Shown here: positions 1 through 8,792 of the stretch, one piece after another
Position numbering within the stretch: the stretch's first letter is position 1
Layout: every line of letters begins with the position of its first letter
Source of the DNA: Agrobacterium sp. a22-2
GTDB lineage: Bacteria; Pseudomonadota; Alphaproteobacteria; Rhizobiales; Rhizobiaceae
Assembly (NCBI RefSeq): GCF_012276985.1
Contig: NZ_JAAXMM010000003.1
Location: 62,001 to 126,000, forward strand
DNA: 64,000 nucleotides
Direction of reading: 5' to 3'
Made by a program: the position numbers and the translations under genes
Notes under the pieces: generated by a model
What the model was told of the DNA's origin: nothing
What the model saw: the letters and a program-made list of their open reading frames with translations, nothing else
Databases searched by the model: none

Positions 1-1228
1 GCACGCCCATGCCGGCACCTCTGCCGATGCCGACCATGATCGACATCGGGGTGGCAAGCCCGAGGGCGCAGGGGCAGGCGATGATCAGCACGGCGACCGC
101 GGCGACCAGGCCATGGGCGAAACGGGGTTCCGGCCCGAAGATCATCCAGGAGGCGAAGGCCATGACCGCGATCAGGATTACCGCGGGAACGAACCAGCCG
201 GAGACTTGGTCCGCCAGTCGTTGGATTGGCGCCCGCGAGCGCTGCGCCTCGGCCACCATCTGCACGATCCTCGACAGCATCGTATCATGGCCGACCTTCC
301 GGGCCTCCATGATGAAGCCGCCGGTCTGGTTCATCGTGCCGCCGATGACGGATGCCCCCGCCTGCTTGGTGACGGGCATCGACTCGCCAGTGATCATCGA
401 CTCGTCGAGCGAGCTTCGGCCCTCGAGCAACACGCCGTCGACGGGAACCTTCTCTCCGGGGCGGACACGCAGACGGTCGCCGACCACGACGGTCTCCAGG
501 GCGACGTCTTCGTCAGTCCCGTCAGGACGGATGCGTCGTGCGGATGTGGGAGCCAGATTGAGCAACGCGCGAATAGCGCCTCCTGTCTGCTCTCTCGCGC
601 GCAGTTCCAGCACCTGCCCCAGCAGGACGAGCACCGTGATGACGGCCGCGGCTTCAAAATACACCGCCACCGACCCGTCGGCAGATCGGAAGGTTTCGGG
701 AAAGAGGCCGGGTGCGGCTGTTGCAACAACGCTGTAGACCCAGGCGACGCCTGTGCCCATGGCGATCAGAGTGAACATGTTGAGGCTCCGCCGGACCAGC
801 GACTGCCATGCCCGCTCGAAGAACGGCCGTCCGGCCCACAGCACGACCGGCGTTGCGAGCGCAAGCTGCAGCCAGTTCGAGGCTTGGGCGCCGATCACCA
901 TGTGGAGATTCGTCAGATGGCCGCCCATCTCGAGGGCCAGCACCGGCAGCGACAGCACGAGTCCGATCCAGAATCTCCGGGACATGTCCAAGAGTTCGGC
1001 GCTCGGGCCTGTGTCAGTCGACGGCATCTCCGGTTCGAGTGTCATGCCGCAGATCGGGCAATTGCCTGGCTCAGGCCGCCTGATCTCAGGGTGCATCGGG
1101 CATGTATAGATCGTGCCTGGGCGGACCGTCGCGGCGGCCGTCTGGGGTTTTGCTGCATCTTGATGGGCCTGCCCACTCGTCTGGCCGCCGTCGGCGTGAT
1201 GATGGTGATGATCGTGATCGTGCGTCAT
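1..1228 (-). CDS. copA: Copper-translocating P1B-type ATPase, N-terminal part (cut by window edge)
   Basis: About 409 residues are visible, reading leftwards off the window. The N-terminus is a His/Asp-rich run followed, around residues 40-65, by a heavy-metal-binding domain with YTCPMHPEI and CPICGM motifs. Hydrophobic helices follow, then the actuator loop ([12 protein letters not shown]) and the ion-channel motif [10 protein letters not shown] that marks heavy-metal (CPx) ATPases. The phosphorylation and ATP-binding domains lie outside the window. The start at 1228 is preceded by a GGGAG ribosome site and lies 13 bases after the multicopper oxidase, so the two are one operon. Expected role: export of Cu(I) from the cytoplasm to the periplasm, where the oxidase can act. 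Metal choice (Cu against Ag) is inferred from the neighbour and the CPC motif. Confidence 0.9.
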   Translation of the reverse strand, partial: MTHDHDHHHHHADGGQTSGQAHQDAAKPQTAAATVRPGTIYTCPMHPEIRRPEPGNCPICGMTLEPEMPSTDTGPSAELLDMSRRFWIGLVLSLPVLALEMGGHLTNLHMVIGAQASNWLQLALATPVVLWAGRPFFERAWQSLVRRSLNMFTLIAMGTGVAWVYSVVATAAPGLFPETFRSADGSVAVYFEAAAVITVLVLLGQVLELRAREQTGGAIRALLNLAPTSARRIRPDGTDEDVALETVVVGDRLRVRPGEKVPVDGVLLEGRSSLDESMITGESMPVTKQAGASVIGGTMNQTGGFIMEARKVGHDTMLSRIVQMVAEAQRSRAPIQRLADQVSGWFVPAVILIAVMAFASWMIFGPEPRFAHGLVAAVAVLIIACPCALGLATPMSIMVGIGRGAGMGV

Positions 1229-1241
1229 GACGTTCTCCCGC

Positions 1242-2699
1242 TCATTGTGCATCATCATAGCCGACGAAGGACATCATTCCAGCGGCCATGTGATACAGGT
1301 GGTGGCAATGGAACGGCCAGCGCCCCGGATTGTCGGCGTCGAACTCGACAACCACTTCGGACATCATCGGCACCATGACAGTGTCGCGGACTGCCCCGCT
1401 GAAGGCGGCGCCATTGATGCCGACAACCTGAAAATGATGACCATGCAGATGCATCGGGTGCGACATCATCGACATGTTGCGCATGGTGATCCGCACCCGC
1501 TCGTTGGCGGTTACATTCAATGGTTCCGAAGTCTCGATGTTCCAGGCGTAGGATGCCATGTCGCCCATCAGCGTCGCACCATATTGACGGGCCGGTGACC
1601 GACTTTCAAATGGTGCGGCGGCGCGCAGCTTCGCCTCCAGGGCAAGGTCAAGGACCGGCGATGTTTCGGGAGCTTTCGCCGATATCTTGGTGACCGCCGC
1701 TTCCGGGGTTGCAAGGATGACACCGGTTTGCTCGACCGCTCCTTCCCGAAGCGCCAGGATCGGGAAACTTTGCTGCACGGAGGGTAGCTGCAGCCGTATG
1801 TCGAGACGTTGGCCCATGGAAATCGGGAAGCGGCTTCCTGCGACAGGCACGACGTCCTGTCCGTCCACCGCAATGAGCGACCCGGTGAGTGCTCCCGTGT
1901 CGATGGTGAAGGCGGTTGCCGTCGCGCCGTTGATGATGCGCAGCCGGACGCGTCCACCCTTCTCGACGCGAACGACCTCGGGATCGTCGAGCGTCCTGTC
2001 ATTGGCAAGATACGCGTCGTATTCGATGTCATTGATATCCATGGCAGCCATGCCCGGCATCGCCATACCCTGATGGTTCATCGGCATCCCGCCGCTCTTC
2101 ATCATAGGCATCATGCCCTGATGGCCCATGTTCATTCCGCTATGGTCTGAGCCGCCGCTCTTCAGCCCAGCGAGCAATTCCTCAGGCGACTTGAACGAGA
2201 AGTCGTGGAGAAGGATAACGATCTCCTGCTCGTCCCGGGCCAGATCCTCGGCCGTCCGCACAATAAGCGGCGCGGCAAGCAGGCTCTGTTCTTGCAGCGT
2301 GTGGGCATGCATCCAATGGGTTCCGCCGCTCCCGATCGGGAAGCGGTATTGCCGCGTTTCCTTGCCCGCCAGAAGCGCTGCCGGATTGTCTGGAACGCCA
2401 TCCATATCCCACGGCGGCGTCAGGCCATGCCAATGGATAAGCGTGCCTTCGTCCGTGTCATTGGCGAGCCTGACATTGAAGTCCGTGCCGGCCATGAGTT
2501 CCAGGCCGGGCTTTCCGCCAGGTCCTGTCAACCCGAAGACCGTGGCCGCTTTGCCGTTGACGTCGAGCGTCCGCTTGGCGATGACGATGTTCTGAGATGT
2601 GGTGGCTGCGAGCGCACCTCCGGCTAGCGAGGTGTTCAAGAGGGAATAGGCGGTAGCTGCACTGGCGGCGAGCGCCTTGATAAATTGACGACGATACAT
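1242..2699 (-). CDS. Tat-exported multicopper oxidase (CopA/CueO-like)
   Basis: A 485-residue periplasmic multicopper oxidase. The N-terminus MYRRQFIK plus a hydrophobic stretch is a twin-arginine signal, fitting a protein folded with copper before export. Copper ligands are visible: HWHG at 89-92, HAHT at 131-134, HPMHLHG from 414 and the [13 protein letters not shown] motif from 464, which completes the type 1/2/3 sites. Residues about 188-220 form a Met/His-rich insert, which in CueO and PcoA-type proteins binds Cu(I). Expected role: oxidation of toxic Cu(I) in the periplasm. It is followed by the P-type ATPase with a 13-base gap, so both are probably co-transcribed for copper resistance. 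Confidence 0.93.
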   Translation of the reverse strand: MYRRQFIKALAASAATAYSLLNTSLAGGALAATTSQNIVIAKRTLDVNGKAATVFGLTGPGGKPGLELMAGTDFNVRLANDTDEGTLIHWHGLTPPWDMDGVPDNPAALLAGKETRQYRFPIGSGGTHWMHAHTLQEQSLLAAPLIVRTAEDLARDEQEIVILLHDFSFKSPEELLAGLKSGGSDHSGMNMGHQGMMPMMKSGGMPMNHQGMAMPGMAAMDINDIEYDAYLANDRTLDDPEVVRVEKGGRVRLRIINGATATAFTIDTGALTGSLIAVDGQDVVPVAGSRFPISMGQRLDIRLQLPSVQQSFPILALREGAVEQTGVILATPEAAVTKISAKAPETSPVLDLALEAKLRAAAPFESRSPARQYGATLMGDMASYAWNIETSEPLNVTANERVRITMRNMSMMSHPMHLHGHHFQVVGINGAAFSGAVRDTVMVPMMSEVVVEFDADNPGRWPFHCHHLYHMAAGMMSFVGYDDAQ

Positions 2700-2774
2700 G
2701 ATGTGTCTCTCGATCTGCGTCGGAAAGGCCGACGCTGCTGATGGATTTATGTGTCCGCTGGCGCGGACGCTGCA

Positions 2775-3116
2775 TCAAGCGATCGATCGCGGTGGTTCAA
2801 AACCCGGAGACGGTGTCCTGCCGGACAGGCAGACGGCAGACAGCGCAAAGGAGGAACTGGAAAACTCTGTTTCGATGACAGTGCCCAAAGTCACCACCAC
2901 GCTCAGGCACGCCACGCACATGCTACTGCAGCATGCCTCAAGAGCGCCATCAGATTGATGGTGTTGCGATGCCGGTTCCCCGGCCGAGTGCGTTTGCGCG
3001 ATATCCATGCATTGGGTAACATCGCCATGAGCCGTGGGCAAACCGACAAGTATCGAGAACGCCACCAAAGGGGCGATCAAGAAGCGCAAGACATTCCTGC
3101 GTGTCGTTGTTTTCAT
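2775..3116 (-). CDS. Small exported cysteine-containing protein, unknown, copper-linked
   Basis: 113 residues. The N-terminus (MKTTTRRNVL then a hydrophobic segment to about residue 30) looks like a signal peptide or membrane anchor. Two cysteine groups follow (EACCSSMCVAC around residues 80-90), then a second hydrophobic stretch, and a Pro-rich tail ending FEPPRSIA. Similar short proteins with such tails (DUF2946-like) are known next to copper genes, but I cannot assign the family firmly. It lies 75 bases upstream of the multicopper oxidase on the same strand and is probably the first gene of that operon. A role in periplasmic copper binding is inference only. Confidence 0.5.
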   Translation of the reverse strand: MKTTTRRNVLRFLIAPLVAFSILVGLPTAHGDVTQCMDIAQTHSAGEPASQHHQSDGALEACCSSMCVACLSVVVTLGTVIETEFSSSSFALSAVCLSGRTPSPGFEPPRSIA

Positions 3117-3166
3117 GACATTCCTATCCCGAACAGGCTCACTTTAACCTGTCCGCGCCTCATGGC

Positions 3167-3182
3167 CTTGACCTACGTCAAG
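3167..3182. promoter_or_regulatory. Inverted repeat upstream of the copper operon
   Basis: CTTGAC-N4-GTCAAG, a perfect 6-base inverted repeat 50 bases upstream of the first gene of the copper operon. It could be an operator. It does not match the MerR/CueR operator form, so the cognate regulator is unknown. Confidence 0.25.
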
Positions 3183-3201
3183 CGGGTCGCACGTAGAGAC
3201 T

Positions 3202-3306
3202 AAAGCATGTTGCCCGAAAGTGGGAACCGGTTTCGGGACAACAACATGCGACAAAACAATAGGATAAAGCGTGACGAGCGAATCTGAAAGATCGCGACAC
3301 GCTTTA
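3202..3306. repeat. RIME-like intergenic mosaic repeat
   Basis: About 105 bases made of two palindromic blocks. The first runs from GCATGT near 3205 to ACATGC near 3249 around a CCGAAAGTGGGAACCGGTTTCGG core. The second is AAAGCGTG...CACGCTTT with a GAATCTGAAAGATCGCGAC core, ending near 3306. This two-palindrome design and wording match the Rhizobium-specific intergenic mosaic elements scattered in Rhizobiaceae genomes. It supports the taxonomic placement and carries no gene. Confidence 0.75.
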
Positions 3307-3387
3307 GGCTGGTCCGTCCAGTTTGTGGTCAGGCAATGTGGCTTAGGCGGGCTTTCGCCGATTCCATGTCGGAAGCCCGCCGTCATC

Positions 3388-3560
3388 TGAACTGACCCCC
3401 GAAAGTTGGACATCAACCTTCGGGGGTTTTTCATGTCCAGATATGGCTTGGAGTTCAAGCAGTCGGTGGTTCTGGCTTATGAGGGGGCCAAGAAGGTGCC
3501 GACACGGTCGCATCTCTCTTTGGTGTCGATCAAGGCGCAGCCGGTTCAACCCCTTTCAAG
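3388..3560 (+). mobile_element. Decayed left end of an IS3-family element (orfA relic)
   Basis: From 3388 the sequence TGAACTGACCCCCGAAAGTT resembles IS3/IS150-group termini. It is followed at 3433 by an orfA start reading MSRYGLEFKQSVVLAYEG, the usual opening of the IS150-type helix-turn-helix protein. The continuation (TVASLFGVDQG, from about 3495) is in another frame, so there is a frameshift between about 3487 and 3495. Similarity fades after about 3560 and no orfB or right end is present. The rest of 3307-3634 shows no gene. Confidence 0.6.
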
Positions 3561-3634
3561 AGCTTCAATTTTTTGCCTAAGTTACCCGGTCGTCAGGTTT
3601 TCTCGCCGTTGGTTGGTAGCCCCGGAATGCAATT

Positions 3635-4699
3635 TTATGTGCCGGAGGCAATCGCCGGGCTGAAGCGGATCAAACTGAGGATCTCGAACAGCATTTGGGC
3701 GCCGACATGGGCGGTATTGGTGGTTGTGTCATATTGTGGGGCCACCTCGACCACATCCCCGCCCACGAAATTTACCCCCTTCAGTCCGTGAAGAATGTCG
3801 AGCGCCTGTCGGCTGGTGAGGCCGCCGATTTCCGGCGTTCCGGTGCCCGGCGCGAAGGCCGGATCGAGGCTGTCGATATCGAAGGACAGATAGGTCGGAC
3901 CATCGCCGACCACTGCGCGGGCCTTTTCGATGATCGCGTCAAGGCCCATCCTGCCGAGATCTTCGGCATGGATCACGGTCATGCCGCTCTCGTAGGAAAA
4001 CTCCCAGAGATACTCCGCCGCACCGCGAATGCCGATCTGGACCACGCGGGTGGGATCGAGAACGCCGTCGAGAACCGCATTACGGAACGGGCCGCCGTGG
4101 TGGAACTTGGTAAGATCGTAGGCGCCACCGGTGTCGCAATGGGCATCGATGTGGATCATGCCGACGGGCCGGTCCCGGCCGACGGCCTTGAGGATCGGAT
4201 GAGTGATCGAATGGTCACCGCCGACCGAGAGCGGGATGACGCCCGCCTGAACAACCCTGTTGAAATAAGCCTCGATATCCTCATGGCTCATTTCGAGCCG
4301 GTAGCGGCTGCGAAACGGTACGTCGCCGATGTCAGCCACCTTCATCTCGAACAGCGGCGCAGTTTTGAGAACGTGATTGTAGGGCCCGACCCGTTCGATT
4401 GATCGCAAGGCGCGTGGCCCGAAGCGCGAACCCGGCCGATTGGTCACGCCAAGGTCCATCGGTACGCCGATCAGGGCGACGTCGAGATCATCAAGATCGG
4501 GCTGGACGGTATCGATCGGCCGATAGGCGGCATCGAGCAAAGTCGGTATGCCGCTATAGGGTGCGGCGCGTGTGCCGCTTGCCGAAAAGATGCGGTCGGC
4601 AACGGCGCGGAACTCGGGATCGTGAATGTTTCCGCCGTGGCCTTCGCCATAGCGTGCGCGCAGGCGCTTTAGTGCTTCGTCATCGAAAGCCATGGGCAT
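3635..4699 (-). CDS. Agmatinase/arginase-family ureohydrolase
   Basis: 354 residues from the ATG at 4699, which has an AGAAGG ribosome site. An upstream in-frame start would overlap the preceding gene and adds an unconserved tail. The Mn2+-binding motifs of the ureohydrolase family are intact: GGDHS at 160-164, DAHCD at 185-189 and SFDIDSLDPAFAPG near 275. The family hydrolyses a guanidino group to urea plus an amine (agmatine, guanidinobutyrate, guanidinopropionate, arginine, guanidine). The roughly 50-residue N-terminal extension is more like the guanidino-acid hydrolases than short SpeB. It is the last gene of a seven-gene operon with an arginosuccinate-lyase-like enzyme and an amino-acid ABC importer, so the true substrate is probably the pathway's guanidino compound rather than agmatine. 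Confidence 0.85.
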   Translation of the reverse strand: MPMAFDDEALKRLRARYGEGHGGNIHDPEFRAVADRIFSASGTRAAPYSGIPTLLDAAYRPIDTVQPDLDDLDVALIGVPMDLGVTNRPGSRFGPRALRSIERVGPYNHVLKTAPLFEMKVADIGDVPFRSRYRLEMSHEDIEAYFNRVVQAGVIPLSVGGDHSITHPILKAVGRDRPVGMIHIDAHCDTGGAYDLTKFHHGGPFRNAVLDGVLDPTRVVQIGIRGAAEYLWEFSYESGMTVIHAEDLGRMGLDAIIEKARAVVGDGPTYLSFDIDSLDPAFAPGTGTPEIGGLTSRQALDILHGLKGVNFVGGDVVEVAPQYDTTTNTAHVGAQMLFEILSLIRFSPAIASGT

Positions 4700-4721
4700 A
4701 TATCCTTCTGATCGGCGGTGT

Positions 4722-5594
4722 TTACAGACGGGCCGCTTCCTGGGCCTCGAAATGGTCGGTGATTTCGCTGCCGGTGGCGATCCACACATCGCCTTTGGCA
4801 AGCACGTGCTTCAGGAAATCCCGCAGCAGGTGCCAGCGCATCGGACGGCCGGAAACCTGCGGATGAAGCACGAGCGTCGTCACCCCGCCCCAGGCATGGG
4901 TTGCCTCGAACTCGTCGATCCAAAGCGGCAGGATCATATCCCGCCCGAAGATCGGGCGCGGGCTGGTGCGGCTCGTCATGCCGAAATTCCAGTCGTCGAA
5001 GGCATAGTTGACGGGGATTTCGACCGGGCCTGGCATGCCACCGCTTGCGGCGTGCCGGTAGGGCAGGATGTCGTCCCGGAAGGAACTGGAGTAGCGGATG
5101 CCGGACTTTTTGAGATAGGCGAGCAGCTCAGGGAAATTTTCGCCCGAGGGCGCACGGTAGCCGACCGGGCGGACCCCGAGCGCCGATTGCAGCGCCTCGA
5201 AGCCCCGGTCGATTTCCTCCATGGCTTCATCGAGCCTGGCGCGATCGGGCAGCTTGTGCAGGTATCCGTGATGACCGATCTCGTGGCCGGCTGCCACCAT
5301 GGCTTCACATTCGGCCCGATGCGCGAGCGCCGTCCAGCCAGGCGTGAAGAAAGTGGCTTTCAGGTCCAATTCGTCCATCAGGCCAAGGATCCGGGCAATG
5401 CCGACGCGGGCATCATAACCGCCATGCGACGTGGTGACCATGCGATCGACATTGGATGGGTTGTTGCCGATCCAGGCGGTCTCGGCATCCACGTCGAAGC
5501 CGATGAACAGCGCGCTTTTGGCGCCGTTCGGCCAGGTCATTTCAGGCGTCTTCGCTGCCGGGTTGAGGGGGCGTGGTGTCAGATCGAAGGTCAT
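4722..5594 (-). CDS. Polysaccharide-deacetylase-fold hydrolase (imidase/allantoinase PuuE type)
   Basis: 290 residues from the ATG at 5594 (AAAGG seven bases upstream). An ATG at 5609 overlapping the upstream stop as ATGA is an alternative that would give translational coupling. The motif FDVDAE (catalytic and metal-binding Asp) and GHEIGHHGYLH (metal histidines) are those of the cytoplasmic branch of the family, which includes PuuE allantoinase, cyclic imide hydrolase and the Helicobacter-type peptidoglycan deacetylase. There is no signal peptide, so a cell-wall role is unlikely. In this operon a ring-opening amidohydrolase acting on a cyclic ureide or imide is the most reasonable guess. The annotation 'polysaccharide deacetylase' would mislead. 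Confidence 0.82.
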   Translation of the reverse strand: MTFDLTPRPLNPAAKTPEMTWPNGAKSALFIGFDVDAETAWIGNNPSNVDRMVTTSHGGYDARVGIARILGLMDELDLKATFFTPGWTALAHRAECEAMVAAGHEIGHHGYLHKLPDRARLDEAMEEIDRGFEALQSALGVRPVGYRAPSGENFPELLAYLKKSGIRYSSSFRDDILPYRHAASGGMPGPVEIPVNYAFDDWNFGMTSRTSPRPIFGRDMILPLWIDEFEATHAWGGVTTLVLHPQVSGRPMRWHLLRDFLKHVLAKGDVWIATGSEITDHFEAQEAARL

Positions 5595-5605
5595 GGAATT
5601 GCCTT

Positions 5606-6997
5606 TCATCGGAAGGTGGGAAGCGTTTCGGCGTGGCCGGTCATCTGCGCCTCGATCTCCGTGCAGTCCCTGATCCGTTCAAGGCTGTCGAGCTTTTGCC
5701 AGAGCGTCTCCACCCGGTCTTCGGGCAGGCTCATCGCGGCAAGTTCACGGAATTTGGCCGCGACGGCGATCGCCGGCATCGGTCGCTCGGCAGAGCCCGT
5801 GGCGCGCGGCACCATCCGCTCGACAATGAAGCCATCGCGGAAGGTCAAGGTCACCACCGGCTCGGCCATGGCATCCATCGATGCGTCGACGGAAATGTCG
5901 ATCCGTTCCATCATCGCGTGGACGTCCGGATGTCGGCGTCGCTCCTCGGTATAGGCCTGAAGGCCGGCGGTGCCGAAGACACACCGGGCAGCAAGCGCGA
6001 AAGGCAGGCTCATCTGGGTTGGTGCCATGGCGCCGCCCTCCTTCGCGCCGCACATATTCTTCAGCATGTCGCTCATGCGAAGGCCGATCCGGGCGATCTC
6101 CTGCGGCAGTCGGCCGGTTTCTCCGAGCAGGTCCTCCAGCGCGTCGACGGCGGAATGGGCGCCACGGCAGGACGCATAGGGTTTCAGCACCGCCCGGTTG
6201 ACCTTCCAGACATCGCCAAGCCCCTCCGACAAGAGCTCAGGCCGGCAGGCGGACTTGTTGAACGAGGTGAAAAAGCCGCCCCAGACGTCATCGAACACGC
6301 GGGAGGGGCCGGCAAATCCCTTGGCGGCAAGCAAGGCTGCAAGCAGGCCGCCTTCCGCTGCGCGACCGGCATGAAGCTTCTTTGCCTGGGAACCATCATG
6401 GATGAAGGCCCAGAGACCGGAGGAAAAGCTTGTTGCAAGCGTCATGGCGTCCCGGGTGGTCGAGGCATCGAGGCCGAGCAGGTTTGCAACGGCGACGGCT
6501 GCGGCAAAGGTGCCGCAGGTACCGGTCGAATGCCAGCCCAGGCCGTTGTGGGCATCATAGCCGCCGGTGGCTTCAAGGATGCGGCGTCCGGCATCGTAGC
6601 CTGCGACAACAGCGGTGATCATGCGCTTGCCATCCACAGGCCGTGCCACTTCATGCAGGGCTGAAAAGACGGCGGGCATGATGACAGCGCCGGAATGATC
6701 GCAACCGCCGGCGTCGTCGAGTTCGAAGGCATGGGCTGCGACACCATTGATGAAGGCACTGTCACGCGGCGAACCGGTGAGGCCTGTGCCCCAAAGCTGT
6801 GTACTGCCCGCCGGGTGCATCGCTTGCATCGCGCTTGCAAACTCTTGAGAGCGGGCACCCGCGATGGCCGCGCCCAGGGTATCGGCAATGTGGACTTTTG
6901 TCTTGGCGACGACACTTTCCGGTATGGAGCCATAGTCAAGCTCGGAAATGAAACGGGCGAGCCTGTCAATCGGCGTGTCGGCGAGAGAACGGTTCAT
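5606..6997 (-). CDS. MmgE/PrpD family protein
   Basis: 463 residues. The family includes 2-methylcitrate dehydratase, cis-aconitate decarboxylase and the iminodisuccinate epimerase described from Agrobacterium. Visible family hallmarks are LARFISELDYGSIP at the N-terminus, the FELDDAGGCDHSGAVIMP segment near 100 and YASCRGAHSAVDAL. The start at 6997 (MNRSLADTPIDRLARF) is where family similarity begins. Its stop overlaps a possible ATG of the downstream hydrolase. Because an argininosuccinate-lyase-like C-N lyase is encoded in the same operon, a role as an epimerase of an N-substituted aspartate or succinate substrate, as in iminodisuccinate breakdown, is more likely than a propionate-pathway role. 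That is inference from context. Confidence 0.85.
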   Translation of the reverse strand: MNRSLADTPIDRLARFISELDYGSIPESVVAKTKVHIADTLGAAIAGARSQEFASAMQAMHPAGSTQLWGTGLTGSPRDSAFINGVAAHAFELDDAGGCDHSGAVIMPAVFSALHEVARPVDGKRMITAVVAGYDAGRRILEATGGYDAHNGLGWHSTGTCGTFAAAVAVANLLGLDASTTRDAMTLATSFSSGLWAFIHDGSQAKKLHAGRAAEGGLLAALLAAKGFAGPSRVFDDVWGGFFTSFNKSACRPELLSEGLGDVWKVNRAVLKPYASCRGAHSAVDALEDLLGETGRLPQEIARIGLRMSDMLKNMCGAKEGGAMAPTQMSLPFALAARCVFGTAGLQAYTEERRRHPDVHAMMERIDISVDASMDAMAEPVVTLTFRDGFIVERMVPRATGSAERPMPAIAVAAKFRELAAMSLPEDRVETLWQKLDSLERIRDCTEIEAQMTGHAETLPTFR

Positions 6998-7050
6998 GAG
7001 AAAACTCTGGAATAAGGGGAAGGCCCGCAACACCAACGCGGGGGGAGATG

Positions 7051-7075
7051 CCGGCCGCGAAGCAATCGCGGCCGG
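7051..7075 (-). promoter_or_regulatory. Intra-operon hairpin downstream of the binding-protein gene
   Basis: CCGGCCGCG-N7-CGCGGCCGG, a perfect 9-base stem, lies 29 bases after the solute-binding-protein stop and has no T-run. Such hairpins commonly protect the 3' end of abundant binding-protein transcripts from exonucleases or cause partial termination. Confidence 0.55.
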
Positions 7076-7103
7076 ATGATGTATGTCATGGAGGTCTTGC
7101 CGC

Positions 7104-7931
7104 TTACTTTGCGGCTTCGCCGTTGATGTAGATGCCGTCCAGCATCGTTCCTTCCAGGCCGTGTTTTGCAAAGACCGCCTTGTATTCGTCGGAGGCCATG
7201 ATGGCCTTCAAGGCCTCGGCATAGGCATCGCGCAAGGCAGGATCCTTCTTGGAGAAGGCGATGCCCTGGTAAACGGCGGTGATAGGCTCGCCGACGATGG
7301 CGTAGGTATCCTTCTCCAGCGTCATCAGGTAGGGCAGCGTTTCAGAGCCCTGCACGGCGCCATCGAGGCGGCCCTGCTTCAGCTGGGCGCGTGCATCGGC
7401 CGAGCCTTCCGTGCCGACGACCTTGATGGCGGCAAGCCCCTTGGCCTCGCAATTCGCGGCGCTCCACTTGGCGGTTTCATCCGGGAAGGACGTGCGGCGG
7501 CTCATGCCCACCGTCTTGCCGCAGAAGTCGGCCGGGGTCTTGAACTCCTCCTTGCGGGCGGCGGACGTGTAGAACTGCGCGCCGGATTTCATGTAATCGA
7601 CGAAGTCGAGCGTATCGCGGCGCTTCGGAAGGTCGCTCATGCCGCTATGGATGAGATCGACGCGGCCCGTTTCAAGAGATGAGATCATCTGCTCGAAGCC
7701 GATGTCCGCCCATTCGACCGTAATGCCGAGCTGCTTGGCAAGCGCCACGCCAAGATCGATGTCGACTCCCATCAGCGTATTGGTGGCCGGGTCCTTGTAT
7801 TCCATCGGCGGGTAGTTGGGCTGATTGGCGACGATGACCTTGCCAGCAGACTTGATGCGGTCCGGCAGGCCTTCGGCATACACCGCCGTGGAGGCGAGAA
7901 GTGCGGTGAGCGCGATAAGAGCTGTTTTCAT
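7104..7931 (-). CDS. Polar amino-acid ABC transporter substrate-binding protein (family 3)
   Basis: 275 residues with a Sec signal peptide (MKTALIALTALLASTAVYA, cleavage near residue 19) and a clear family-3 periplasmic binding fold: GKVIVANQPNYPPMEY, GVDIDLGVALAKQLG, DLIHSGMSDLPKR and FVDYMKSGAQFY. It would deliver a polar amino acid or related guanidino/ureido acid to the permease and ATPase encoded just upstream. AAGGGG precedes the ATG. Two hairpins flank the gene, which fits higher expression of the binding protein than of its neighbours. Confidence 0.92.
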   Translation of the reverse strand: MKTALIALTALLASTAVYAEGLPDRIKSAGKVIVANQPNYPPMEYKDPATNTLMGVDIDLGVALAKQLGITVEWADIGFEQMISSLETGRVDLIHSGMSDLPKRRDTLDFVDYMKSGAQFYTSAARKEEFKTPADFCGKTVGMSRRTSFPDETAKWSAANCEAKGLAAIKVVGTEGSADARAQLKQGRLDGAVQGSETLPYLMTLEKDTYAIVGEPITAVYQGIAFSKKDPALRDAYAEALKAIMASDEYKAVFAKHGLEGTMLDGIYINGEAAK

Positions 7932-7980
7932 GCGAGTTCCCCTTTTTGAACCTGATTGGATTAGGATGGTCTTGAAGCGT

Positions 7981-8004
7981 GGGCCGACCGCGCTAGGCCG
8001 GCCC
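7981..8004 (-). promoter_or_regulatory. Hairpin between transporter ATPase and binding-protein genes
   Basis: Read on the minus strand, GGGCCGGCC-N6-GGTCGGCCC gives a 9-base stem with one G-U pair and no T-run. It lies in the 81-base gap before the binding-protein gene and may be an mRNA-processing or stability element. Confidence 0.4.
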
Positions 8005-8012
8005 GATTGGTT

Positions 8013-8783
8013 TCAGCTGTGAACAGCCCTGATGAACTCGATGGTGCGAGGGCTTTTCGGCGCACTGAGAACTTCAGATGCTGGGCCGATCTCGACCATC
8101 TTACCCGCCTCCATGAAGGCGACGGTATTGGCAACGCTCCGGGCGAAGCCCAGTTCATGTGTCACCACGATCATGGTCATGCCGCTGGCAGCGAGATCCT
8201 TCATCACATCCAGAACTTCGGAGACGAGTTCCGGGTCGAGCGCTGAAGTGGGCTCATCGAACAGGATCAGTTCGGGGCGCATGCACATCGCACGGGCAAT
8301 CGCCACGCGCTGCTGCTGGCCGCCGGACAGTTGCGAGGGATAGTGCCCGGCCTTGTCACCCAGTCCCACGCGGACCAGTAGGTCTTCTGCCCGTTTGCGG
8401 ACATCGGCCACCGGCTCGCGCAGAACCTGGACCGGACCTTCCATGATGTTCTCCAGCGCGGTCATGTGCGGAAACAGGTTGAACCGCTGGAAAACCATGC
8501 CGATGTGGCGGCGCTGCCGCGACATTTCCGCATCGCTGATTTCGTGCAGGTTGTTACCTTCGCGGCGATAACCGACCAGTTCGTCATTCACCCAGATCGC
8601 ACCAGAGTTCATCTTCTCAAGCTGGTTGATGCAGCGCAGGAATGTGCTCTTGCCTGATCCGGAAGGTCCGATGATACAGCAGACCTCACCCTTGGCGATT
8701 TCCAGGCTGACCTTGTCGAGCGCGGTGAAAGTCCCATAAAGCTTGGTGACGTCAACGGCCTTTACAACGATATCCTTGCTCAT
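8013..8783 (-). CDS. Polar amino-acid ABC transporter ATP-binding protein (GlnQ/HisP type)
   Basis: 256 residues with all ATPase motifs: Walker [10 protein letters not shown] near 39-47, Q-loop [16 protein letters not shown], signature LSGGQQQR, Walker [15 protein letters not shown] and the H-loop VVTHE. The LFPHMT..N wording is typical of polar amino-acid importers. It energises the permease encoded 9 bases upstream. Its partner binding protein follows. Confidence 0.94.
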   Translation of the reverse strand: MSKDIVVKAVDVTKLYGTFTALDKVSLEIAKGEVCCIIGPSGSGKSTFLRCINQLEKMNSGAIWVNDELVGYRREGNNLHEISDAEMSRQRRHIGMVFQRFNLFPHMTALENIMEGPVQVLREPVADVRKRAEDLLVRVGLGDKAGHYPSQLSGGQQQRVAIARAMCMRPELILFDEPTSALDPELVSEVLDVMKDLAASGMTMIVVTHELGFARSVANTVAFMEAGKMVEIGPASEVLSAPKSPRTIEFIRAVHS

Positions 8784-8792
8784 CTCATCCCC

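Noticed and set aside
9-1378. Long plus-strand open frames over the first 1.4 kb
   Set aside because: They are antisense to the CopA-type ATPase, whose minus-strand frame shows all family motifs. High GC makes antisense frames long throughout this window.
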